Shown in pieces: positions 35,434-43,084 of a stretch of 64,000 nt of DNA. The notes beneath the pieces are model-generated. The model searched no databases. It saw only the letters and a program-made list of their open reading frames with translations, and was not told the origin of the DNA. This stretch comes from CAZOZZ01 sp965247425 (GTDB lineage Bacteria; Acidobacteriota; Terriglobia; 20CM-2-55-15). The position numbers and the translations under genes are program-made. The stretch lies in NCBI GenBank assembly GCA_965247425.1, contig OZ252023.1:1674001-1738000 (forward strand), written 5' to 3'. How positions within the stretch are numbered: the stretch's first letter is position 1; each line of letters opens with the position of its first letter.

Positions 35434-35618
35434 CTAGGAGCCTGCGCGGCGGAAGGGATCGTAACGAGAAAGTGGAGAATCGAGGCCAGATCCCCTCGAC
35501 TTTGAGGCATTTTCTCGACTTTGAGGCGAATAGTGGTTCTATTCAACGAAAAATCGGGGAAATATGGACCGATTATGCCGCTTTCGCAGTACATCTCTTC
35601 TGCCGCGCAGGCTTCTAG
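35434..35618. repeat. 185-bp palindrome-ended dispersed repeat
   Basis: The ends are imperfect inverted repeats: CTAGGAGCCTGCGCGGCG.. at 35434 and its complement at 35597-35618, with about 20 of 22 bases matching. The first 75 bases also match 53793-53850 in reverse orientation, and a 30-base core recurs at 47601-47630. The right arm supplies the TAG stop of the minus-strand gene ending at 35615. There is no coding sequence inside, and the remaining gap from 35279 holds no gene. Confidence 0.6.
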
Positions 35619-36196
35619 TCGTTAGTCAGAGCGTCGATCACGCGTTGCCCCCGCGGTGACAGGCGGTAACCGGTCTCCAGGCTTTCGGTCAAGCCAAGGT
35701 TTTTCAGCTGGACATTGAGCTTGAACTTGTCCTTTTCCTGGCCGACACGCGGCGCGAGATCGGCCGCCCGGACTCCGGGTTCAGCACAGATAACTTCCAG
35801 TGTTGCAGCCGTCCATGGACCGTGCCGGCTTGCCCGGTCGAGTCGGTCGAGCCGTTTCTCGATTTCGGCCAGATCGAGGGCGGTCAGACGGGCCTGGTTT
35901 CGGAGAGCGATTCGGGGGTCCTCACCGGCATATCCCACCTCGATCCGGTAGACATCTCCGATGGACCGGCGGTCCAACTCCTCGCGCAGATCGTTGACCG
36001 AGTCGTAACCGGCCGCTCGGGCTTCCCGACCCGTGATGGACGATTCCACGACCTGTTTTACAGTGCCGACTCGGACAACACCGATGGCGGTGTTCAGTGT
36101 TCCGCCCGATCGCACGGACGGCCGTCGCCAGCGTCGAAAGGCGAGCGTGACCTCTCCCCTCTCTATCCCCTGCAGTACGTGGTTGCGAAAGAGCAT
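35615..36196 (-). CDS. ASCH/PUA-like domain protein with a C-terminal winged helix
   Basis: The 193-residue product opens MLFRNHVLQGIERGEVTLAF, then RRWRRPSVRSGGTLNTAIGV, matching the small ASCH-like proteins that read GtvtlafRrWkkp.v..G and later VYRIEV..GEDPRIALR (here YRIEVGYAGEDPRIAL). The last 70 residues resemble a winged helix (TAATLEVICAEPGVRAADLA, LKNLGLTESLETGYRLSPRG). ASCH domains are thought to bind RNA or nucleotides; the function is unknown. Its stop codon lies inside a dispersed repeat. Confidence 0.6.
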   Translation of the reverse strand: MLFRNHVLQGIERGEVTLAFRRWRRPSVRSGGTLNTAIGVVRVGTVKQVVESSITGREARAAGYDSVNDLREELDRRSIGDVYRIEVGYAGEDPRIALRNQARLTALDLAEIEKRLDRLDRASRHGPWTAATLEVICAEPGVRAADLAPRVGQEKDKFKLNVQLKNLGLTESLETGYRLSPRGQRVIDALTND

Positions 36197-36309
36197 CTAT
36201 GAGTCCCGGGCAAGTCGTCAGTGTGTCGTAGTGGACGACTCGGTTGTTCGAGGAGGACAAACAAACGGCGGGTTCGGGCCCGCCGTCTTCCAGCTTCTGA
36301 AGGCACCGC

Positions 36310-38715
36310 CTATTCGTAACGCAGCGCCGCGACCGGGTCGATTCGCGTCGACCGCAGCGCCGGCAGGTAGCATGCGAGCAGCGCGACTACCGACAGGAGC
36401 AGAACAACCGCGGCGATCGTCACCGGGTCCGTCGCCGTGACTCCCCACAGCAGCGTCCCGAGTGCCCGGGTGAACCCCACGGCGATGACGAGGCCGACGC
36501 CCAAGCCAACTGCGACAAGCTTGAGGCCCTGGCGAACAACCATCAGCTGCAAGTCTCCTGCCTGTGCCCCCAGCGCCCTGCGAACGCCGATCTCCTGGGT
36601 TCGCTGGCTCACAGAATAGGACATCACACCGTAAATACCGGCCGCGGCCAGCACAACGGCAACGCCCGCGAATATGCTGAGCAACAGCATGGAAAAGCGT
36701 TGTGGCGTGATGAACCCGCCCTTGATCTGGTCCAGCGTGTTGATGTCGTTGACGATCATCCCGGAGTCCAGATCGGCAGCTTCCCGGTGAATCGTCTCGA
36801 TCAGCGCCAACGGGTCGCCTTCGGTTCGAATCACCAGCATACGGGGCTGACTCTCGCCGAGGAACTGCCGGTAAGGCACGTAGAACAGAGGATTCGCTTC
36901 GCCGTCCAGGGTATCTTTTACATCGCCGACTACTCCGACGACTTCCATAGACAGGCGCCGGGCGGCGATGCGGCGCCCAATCGGATCTTCCCCTGGCCAG
37001 AGCAGTCGGGCCAGCAGTTCATTGATTACGACGACCGACGGAGCGGCCGCATTGTCCCGCTCTCCGACGTCCCGACCTTTGAGCAGAGGGATGCCCATCG
37101 TTCGAAAGTAGCTGCCTCCGACCAGCTTCAGGTCGGACTCGTACTCCTGCTCCGTACCCGCCGCTACCCGCTCCTCGGGCCGAACCGGCCAGCCCCCGAA
37201 CCGGCCCCTCATCGGAAGACGCGAAGTCGCGCCGCTTTCGACGACACCCGGCAGGGCGGCCACACGTTCGAAAAGCAGGCTGAAGAAAGCCGGGTCCGGC
37301 CGGCCATCGTAGAGAGCCCAACTCGGCCGGACCTGCATCGTCAGAACGTTTTCGGTCTCGAACCCGAGATCGACCGCCCGCATGTTTACGAAGCTTCGCA
37401 TCAGGAGTCCCGCACCGACCAGCAGGACCATCGCCAGCGCTACTTCCGACACGACCAGGAGTCGTCGGAGTGTTTCGCGGCCGCCGAGCGCCAAGCGTCC
37501 GCGGCTGGCATCGGTCAGACATGCCGAGATGTTTCTGCGCGAGGCATGAACCACGGGCGCCAGTCCTACGACAATCGCTGTCAGCAGCGTCATGGCCGCC
37601 GCGAACAGGAGGACCCGTCCGTCGATGGGAACGGCCGACACTCCGACGACGTCTTCAGGAAACAGTGGAATCAGCGCTTTCATTCCCCAGAAGGCCAGCG
37701 CCAGGCCTCCGATGCCTCCCACGAGCGCAACCAGCGTACTCTCGGTCAGGACCTGACGGCCCAGCCGACCCCTGCCTGCGCCCATCGCCGAGCGGACGGC
37801 GATCTCCCGTTCCCGGGTTACCGCCCGGAACAGGAAGAGGTTCGTTACGTTGGCGCAGGCGATCAACAGGACGAGGAACACCGACCCGAGCAGCACATAG
37901 AGCAGCGGACTCACTTCCCCGGAGAGCAGCGGTCGGAGCGCAGCGACGGTGGTCGTCCAGCCCTCGTTTCGGTCCGGGTACTTTTCTTCGACGCGTGGAG
38001 CGATCAGGTCCAGTTCAGCCTGCACTTGCTCCATCGTGACGCCCGGCTTCACACGAGCGACGACCGTCAGCCACCGCGCGAGCAACGCCTCGCTGTTGTC
38101 AAGCGCTATCGGAAGGAACACATCCGCATTTTCCCCTTCCACGTGGGTGAAACCCGGATCGAGGACGCCGCCGACCGGACTATCGTTGCGGCCGAGTCTC
38201 ACGCTCTTTCCGATCGCGTTCGGATCCGCGCCCAGGTACCTTCGCCAGAACGTGTCACTCACGACGATGGTGCCCCGGCTGGACCGGTTTTCGTGCTCGC
38301 GACCGAACGTTCGCCCCAGCGCAGCCTCGTAGCCGAACAGGCGGAAGAAGTCGGAGGTGACGCTTGCGGCGGCAAGCGTCACGGGTTCATAGCTGCCGCG
38401 ATAGTCCAGCTCCCGGTTGCGGTAGCCGGCAACATATTCGAACACCGAATTCTGGGACCGGTACTCGATGACCTCGTTGCCGGTGAGCCTGAACGTGGGC
38501 GCATCTTCGGAGACCGGACCCGAACTCAGGATCTGAACCAGGCGGTCCGGTTCGGCATAGGGCAGTTTGGCGAAAGCGACGGCGTTCAGCGTGCTGAAGA
38601 TCGCTGTGTTGGCTCCGATCCCCAACGCGAGCGCCGTGACTGCGACCATCGTGAACCCCGGACTCCTGGCCAGGGCCCGAATCGCGTAACGAATGTCTTG
38701 TATCAGCGTTTCCAT
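36310..38715 (-). CDS. ADOP-type MacB/FtsX permease
   Basis: The ATG at 38715 sits five bases after GGAGG and starts METLIQDIRYAIRALARSPG, as usual for this family; the frame extends 18 codons upstream without support. The product has 801 residues. The two permease halves show REREIAVRSAMGAGRGRLGR and TQEIGVRRALGAQAGDLQLM, and the end reads LPALRSTRIDPVAALRYE. It is about one third identical in motif order to the other ADOP genes here but not a recent duplicate. It may share a transcript with the esterase gene 97 bases upstream. Confidence 0.85.
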   Translation of the reverse strand: METLIQDIRYAIRALARSPGFTMVAVTALALGIGANTAIFSTLNAVAFAKLPYAEPDRLVQILSSGPVSEDAPTFRLTGNEVIEYRSQNSVFEYVAGYRNRELDYRGSYEPVTLAAASVTSDFFRLFGYEAALGRTFGREHENRSSRGTIVVSDTFWRRYLGADPNAIGKSVRLGRNDSPVGGVLDPGFTHVEGENADVFLPIALDNSEALLARWLTVVARVKPGVTMEQVQAELDLIAPRVEEKYPDRNEGWTTTVAALRPLLSGEVSPLLYVLLGSVFLVLLIACANVTNLFLFRAVTREREIAVRSAMGAGRGRLGRQVLTESTLVALVGGIGGLALAFWGMKALIPLFPEDVVGVSAVPIDGRVLLFAAAMTLLTAIVVGLAPVVHASRRNISACLTDASRGRLALGGRETLRRLLVVSEVALAMVLLVGAGLLMRSFVNMRAVDLGFETENVLTMQVRPSWALYDGRPDPAFFSLLFERVAALPGVVESGATSRLPMRGRFGGWPVRPEERVAAGTEQEYESDLKLVGGSYFRTMGIPLLKGRDVGERDNAAAPSVVVINELLARLLWPGEDPIGRRIAARRLSMEVVGVVGDVKDTLDGEANPLFYVPYRQFLGESQPRMLVIRTEGDPLALIETIHREAADLDSGMIVNDINTLDQIKGGFITPQRFSMLLLSIFAGVAVVLAAAGIYGVMSYSVSQRTQEIGVRRALGAQAGDLQLMVVRQGLKLVAVGLGVGLVIAVGFTRALGTLLWGVTATDPVTIAAVVLLLSVVALLACYLPALRSTRIDPVAALRYE

Positions 38716-38811
38716 CGTTCCTCCCGACCCCCACCCGAAGGCACTGTAATTACGCTTTCGCCCATGCACGAAGCAGTTTTCGAAGGGGATGAGCGAAGTC
38801 CGTCAAACCTG

Positions 38812-39654
38812 TCAGTGCGCTTTGATGAACGCTGCGATAGTCTTCATCGCGGTGTCGTCTGGTTCGCCCATCTTCGACATGATACTTCCGTGAGTGCGGT
38901 TCTCGATCTCGATGGTTGCGACCTTCGAGCCTGCCGCCAGAAGCTGGCTCTTCAGCCGCTCGTTCTGTTCCCGGCGCCAGCCCTCGTCGCCGTCGGCATA
39001 GATCAGCAGCATTGGCGGTTTGCCGGAGCCGACATACGGAGCCACGGACGCCCTCAACCAGACCTTCTCATCGGTGCCCCACACTGTCTTGGAACGGTCC
39101 CTGGCCGTTTCCTCGACATAGAGGAAAGGGCTTACGGGCAACGTCCCCCGGATCGCCGAAAGCTCCATCTTATGGGCCTTCAGGTAGGTCGGGTCGAGAG
39201 ATATCAGTGCGGCGAGATAAGCGCCGGCGGAGTGTCCCCCGACAAACACCCGGTCCGGATCGCCGCCATACTCGGAGATGTGCCGCTTCGTCCAGGCAAA
39301 GGCTGCGGTCGCATCCTCCATGTGGGCCGGATGCATGACTCCGGGTGAGAGGCGGTAGTTGGCGGTGACGACGCCGATGCCTTCAGCCACGAGCGTTGAG
39401 GCCAGCACCTCACCGACCTGTTTGTCTCCGCTCATCAAGGCGCCGCCGTGAAAGAAGACAACAACTGGAGCGTTCACCGCGCCTGCCGGCATCAGGACGT
39501 CCAGCTTGTCCTTGTCGTCAGCGTAGTCGACGCCTTCGATGTAGTCGACTTCCCGATGGGCGGTCATCCCTGTCTGGCCGGATAGGGGACCCACCGCAAG
39601 CGCCGGCAGGACTCCAGCCAGAAGAGCGATTCGGAAGCGGGTTGCCAGCGTCAT
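38812..39654 (-). CDS. Secreted alpha/beta hydrolase (esterase, BD-FAE/HSL-like)
   Basis: The 280-residue product has a signal peptide (TRFRIALLAGVLPALAVGPL) and the marks of an alpha/beta esterase: the oxyanion motif FFHGGAL near 67-73, the nucleophile elbow GGHSAGAYL with Ser142, an Asp in IYADGDEGW near 226 and the His in NRTHGSI near 260. It resembles feruloyl/short-chain esterases or arylformamidase-like proteins; the substrate is unknown. It lies upstream of an ADOP permease on the same strand. Confidence 0.8.
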   Translation of the reverse strand: MTLATRFRIALLAGVLPALAVGPLSGQTGMTAHREVDYIEGVDYADDKDKLDVLMPAGAVNAPVVVFFHGGALMSGDKQVGEVLASTLVAEGIGVVTANYRLSPGVMHPAHMEDATAAFAWTKRHISEYGGDPDRVFVGGHSAGAYLAALISLDPTYLKAHKMELSAIRGTLPVSPFLYVEETARDRSKTVWGTDEKVWLRASVAPYVGSGKPPMLLIYADGDEGWRREQNERLKSQLLAAGSKVATIEIENRTHGSIMSKMGEPDDTAMKTIAAFIKAH

Positions 39655-39997
39655 TTGGATTGTCCTCCATTTGTTTGATTGAACTTTCGAGCATTTGGAG
39701 CATCGACGATTGGGGCCGGGACGTCATGATGATGTCCGCTAATGAACCAGTTTGAGAGATTATCTTGTGTCGCCGCCCTTTCATCAACAGAATCCGATGG
39801 GGGCCGAAACCGGGATCGCGGCGGTGATTGGGCGACGACCTTGCTTCAGGACCGTTCCGCAAAGCGAGGCCGTTCAAAAGTTTGAACGCAGGCGTGTCAA
39901 CGCGGATAGAATCGCTTTCGGTCTGCCGAAACCTGCGGAGTGCGGGAACGTGCGGACGGCGGATCGCAACTTTCGTTATTTTATAGGGAAGCATTCA

Positions 39998-41485
39998 TTG
40001 AGATTTTGCGTTTGTTTGCGCCGGATTGTCGGGATTGGACTCGTGTTGGTTCTGATCCAGGAGACGGGTGTGGGAGCGCCCGGGGCGCAGACAACATCCG
40101 TCCCGTTCCTGGTGAACAACGGCGGTTCCGATTCGGAAACGACGGCGGGTACCGCTGATGCGATCCTGGTGGGATTCGGGAGACTTCGACCCGGCACGGG
40201 CCGGGCGACACCAGCCGGCGTCGCCATCTTCGGGTTTCGAGAGAACGATGTCCTGGTCAGCGAAACAGGCGTTCCGGCTTCGGCAGCCACTATGGCCGGG
40301 CGTATCCGGGCGGAGGTCGACGGGCCGGTCACGACCGGCCTGGCCATCGCAAACCCGGGCAGTACCGACGCCGTTATCACGTACTACTTTTCCGACCAGA
40401 CCCGCAGCAGTTTTGATGCCGGCACGACGATCATTCCTGCGGGCGGTCAGGTTGCCAGATTCCTGAACGAAGCGCCGTTCAATGGGGCGTCATCGATCGA
40501 CGGAACCTTCACTTTCAGCTCCAACATACCCGTAGCCGCCGTCGCACTGCGCGGCTTTACAAATGAACGTGGCGAGTTCCTTCTGACGACCCTGCCTGTG
40601 AGCCCGCTCGCCGCCCCCGCTGGGGAATTGGTCTACTTTCCGCACTTCGCTGACGGCGGCGGATGGATGACCGAAGTGATCCTGGTCAACCCGACCGATG
40701 ACACGATCAGCGGCACGGTCGAATTCGTCGAGCAGGGAACAACCGGGACGGCCTCGCAACCCTTGTCGCTCGCGATCAACGGCCAGACCGCCTCCGCTTT
40801 CAGCTACACCATTCCCGGCCGCAGTTCCTCCAGCTTTCAAACGGCCGGCCCAAGTGGTGCGATCCAGGCGGGCTCGGTTCGTGTGACCCCATCGGCGGGT
40901 TCGAACACACCGTCGGGCCTGGCGGTTTTCTCTTTCAGGAGCGGAAACGTGACGGTGTCCCAGGCCGGGGTGCCGGCATCGTCCACCGGGCAGGCATTCC
41001 GCCTGCACGTCCGAGCGACGGGCGTGACGGACGGGACGATTCAGACGGGAATCGCGATCGTGAATCCGTCGAGCAGCGACATCACGGTGGCGTTCGCAAT
41101 TTTGACGGCGGGCGGCGGTTCCACCGGGTTGACGGGGTCGATCACGATACCGGCCAAGGGTCAGATTGCCCAGTTCCTGAACCAGGTTCCAGGCCTGGAC
41201 TCCCTGATTACGCCATTTGAAGGCGTTCTGCGGATTTCGACTGACGCGACGGGCGGAATTTCGCTTGTCGGTTTGAGAAGCCGTGTGAACGAGCGCGGAG
41301 ACTTCCTGATTACGACGACCACACTTCCCGCACCTGGTCGACGGAGGTGGCTACACGACCGAGTTCATCCAGTTGAGCGGTTCGACGGACAAGGCGATGG
41401 TCGGCACGCTCGGGTTCTTCTCCCAGTCGGGGGCGCCGCTGGACCTTCCTCTATCGGAACCGGACCAGGTCGCCTGGCAACATGA
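39998..41485 (+). CDS. Secreted repeat protein, frameshifted near its end
   Basis: A TTG at 39998 is the likely start because it yields an export signal (LRRIVGIGLVLVLIQ); an ATG at 39752 gives 82 extra residues without any signal. The mature part repeats a unit built as GVAIFGFRENDVLVSETGVP, TTGLAIANPGS, SIDGTFTFSSNIPVAAVALR, LLTTLPV and FPHFADGGGWMTEVILVNP, of the kind common in acidobacterial surface proteins. In the second unit about 14 residues after ITTTTLP are missing and the frame changes; the next frame reads FPHLVDGGGYTTEFIQLSGS. The last 50 residues of this frame are therefore out of register. It and the following entry were one gene. Confidence 0.65.
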   Translation: MRFCVCLRRIVGIGLVLVLIQETGVGAPGAQTTSVPFLVNNGGSDSETTAGTADAILVGFGRLRPGTGRATPAGVAIFGFRENDVLVSETGVPASAATMAGRIRAEVDGPVTTGLAIANPGSTDAVITYYFSDQTRSSFDAGTTIIPAGGQVARFLNEAPFNGASSIDGTFTFSSNIPVAAVALRGFTNERGEFLLTTLPVSPLAAPAGELVYFPHFADGGGWMTEVILVNPTDDTISGTVEFVEQGTTGTASQPLSLAINGQTASAFSYTIPGRSSSSFQTAGPSGAIQAGSVRVTPSAGSNTPSGLAVFSFRSGNVTVSQAGVPASSTGQAFRLHVRATGVTDGTIQTGIAIVNPSSSDITVAFAILTAGGGSTGLTGSITIPAKGQIAQFLNQVPGLDSLITPFEGVLRISTDATGGISLVGLRSRVNERGDFLITTTTLPAPGRRRWLHDRVHPVERFDGQGDGRHARVLLPVGGAAGPSSIGTGPGRLAT

Positions 41486-42134
41486 CGGCATCGCGTGGTC
41501 GGCCTCCGGAACTCCGCCGAGCTGCGAGAGCCCGTTGCTGTTTCCCACTCCAGTATCTCTGTCGAACGCGACTTCGGTTCTGTTTCCGGGCCAGCTTCGG
41601 GGTGGCGACTACAAGCCCCACGGGGGACTCCGATTCGACGGCACCGGTCAGGGTTCCGGGGTGGAAATATTCGTGCCGATGGACGCCACGCTCCGGAGCG
41701 CCGCGCGATATCTGGAGTCGGGCATCGTGCAACACGTGTTCGAGTTCGTCAACGAATGCGGAATCATGTACAGGCTCGACCATCTTCTGAATCTCTCATC
41801 CCGGTTCCAGCAGATCGCCGACACGCTGCCCCAGGGGGCAGAAGGCCAGAGCCAGGGCACGTTCTTTCCACCGGGCACCCGCGTCCGTGCAGGCGAGCTC
41901 ATCGCTACGACGATCGGAGTGCCCGGGAACGTTTTCTTCGACTGGGGCGTCTACGACCTCCGGTCGATGAACGCAGTCAGCAGCGACGCGAACTGGCTGC
42001 TCGCGCACCCGGGAGACCAGGCCCCTTACGCGATCTGCTGGCTGGAGTTCCTCTCTCCGACAGACACTGCAGCCCTCACCGCCCTGCCGCTGCCCGTGGC
42101 CGAGAGCGGGTCGATGAGCGATTACTGCAACTGA
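41373..42134 (+). CDS. Displaced C-terminal part of the secreted repeat protein, M23-like end
   Basis: The frame really continues from about 41335 (LVDGGGYTTEFIQLSGSTDK), which is the missing last repeat of the preceding gene. After residue 60 it changes character: KPHGGLRFDGTGQGSGVEIF, VPMDATLRSAARY, then FPPGTRVRAGELIATTIGVP. This order of an HGG-type strand, a VPMDG-like turn and a VRAGELIAT loop resembles the lysostaphin/M23 fold, but the usual metal-binding HxH is not clear, so peptidase activity is not claimed. Without the frameshift the intact protein would be about 700 residues. Confidence 0.5.
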   Translation: MSGSTDKAMVGTLGFFSQSGAPLDLPLSEPDQVAWQHDGIAWSASGTPPSCESPLLFPTPVSLSNATSVLFPGQLRGGDYKPHGGLRFDGTGQGSGVEIFVPMDATLRSAARYLESGIVQHVFEFVNECGIMYRLDHLLNLSSRFQQIADTLPQGAEGQSQGTFFPPGTRVRAGELIATTIGVPGNVFFDWGVYDLRSMNAVSSDANWLLAHPGDQAPYAICWLEFLSPTDTAALTALPLPVAESGSMSDYCN

Positions 42135-42184
42135 GGCTGTCCGCGGCAACACTCGGGCCGGTCCTTGTTTCATGGATGTCTTAA

Positions 42185-42667
42185 ATGGTTCACAAAATCG
42201 TATCCGGAGGACAAACTGGAGCGGATCGGGCGGCGCTTGACGTTGCGATCCGTCTGGGCTACGACTGCGGTGGGTGGGTCCCGAAAGGTCGCCTGGATGA
42301 AGACGGCGTCATTCCCGAGGGCTATCCCAATCTTGTGGAAACCGACGACGAACACCCCAGAACTCGGACTGCCCTGAACGTCCGGGACTCCGATGCGACG
42401 ATCATCCTTTCCCACGGCCCACTCCATGCCGGCTCGGAATACACCAAGGCCAAAGCCGACGAACTGGGGAGGCCCAACCTCTATATGGATCTCGACAGGG
42501 TCACCGTGCCCGAGGCGGTCGATCAACTTCGCGAGTGGCTGGCGGAAATTCGACCGCGGGTATTGAACGTTGCCGGTCCGCGCGCGAGCGACGACCCGGG
42601 AATCTATGACAAAACCCGCCTGATTCTGGAGTCCATATTGCGGGAACTTCCGGAAACGCATCCGTAA
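42185..42667 (+). CDS. Putative molybdenum-carrier (YpsA/LOG-like Rossmann) protein
   Basis: The 160-residue product matches the small family called putative molybdenum carrier. It opens KIVSGGQTGADRAALDVAIR, the nucleotide-binding loop, then CGGWVPKGRLDEDG, ETDDEHPRTRTALNVRDSDA, TIILSHGPL and LNVAGPRAS near the end. Structures of the family show a Rossmann fold related to LOG/DprA proteins; the carrier role rests on similarity to molybdenum cofactor carrier protein and is not proven. It stands alone just before the PadR gene. Confidence 0.8.
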   Translation: MVHKIVSGGQTGADRAALDVAIRLGYDCGGWVPKGRLDEDGVIPEGYPNLVETDDEHPRTRTALNVRDSDATIILSHGPLHAGSEYTKAKADELGRPNLYMDLDRVTVPEAVDQLREWLAEIRPRVLNVAGPRASDDPGIYDKTRLILESILRELPETHP

Positions 42668-42708
42668 ACAACGGCAGTCGGGACTCCGAGCGATCGTTCC
42701 TGTGCTAC

Positions 42709-42729
42709 TATTATGCAAACAGCATAATA
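42709..42729. promoter_or_regulatory. Palindromic operator upstream of the PadR gene
   Basis: TATTATGC and GCATAATA form a perfect 8-bp inverted repeat with an AAACA spacer, ending 12 bases before the GTG of the PadR gene. Its size and symmetry fit a dimeric winged-helix repressor, so autoregulation is likely. Confidence 0.55.
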
Positions 42730-42741
42730 AAGGCATGGACC

Positions 42742-43083
42742 GTGGCAAGCGAAGACATTCCCCTCAAACCGGCACAACACCTGATCCTGCTCATCCTCGC
42801 TGAAGAGCCGACGTACGGGGTGGAACTGCTGGAACGTCTTGACGCCTCCTCCGAGGGCGCCATTCAGCTCAATGCGGGCTCCCTGTACCGTGTGATCGCG
42901 CAACTGGTCCACGACGATCTGATCGAGCCGGTGAGCTCGACCGCCGCAACCAGAGGCATTGGCGCACCGCGGAAGCTCTATGCCGCGACCGAGGCAGGAC
43001 GTGATGTCCTGCGAGCCGAAGCGGTTCGACAAGCCAAGATGCTCGAGATGGCGCGGAACCTCAATCTTCTGGAGGATGCCTGA
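42742..43083 (+). CDS. PadR-family transcriptional regulator
   Basis: The 113-residue product starts at GTG 42742 and is a typical short PadR winged-helix protein: HLILLILAEEPTYGVELLER, GSLYRVIAQLVHDDLIEPV and GAPRKLYAATEAGRDVLRAE, the last being the wing and C-terminal helix. Its stop is followed by an ADOP permease at 43085, two bases away, so they form an operon. A PadR next to an ADOP permease is a recurrent acidobacterial arrangement, and the regulator probably controls that transporter. Confidence 0.85.
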   Translation: MASEDIPLKPAQHLILLILAEEPTYGVELLERLDASSEGAIQLNAGSLYRVIAQLVHDDLIEPVSSTAATRGIGAPRKLYAATEAGRDVLRAEAVRQAKMLEMARNLNLLEDA

Positions 43084-43084
43084 T

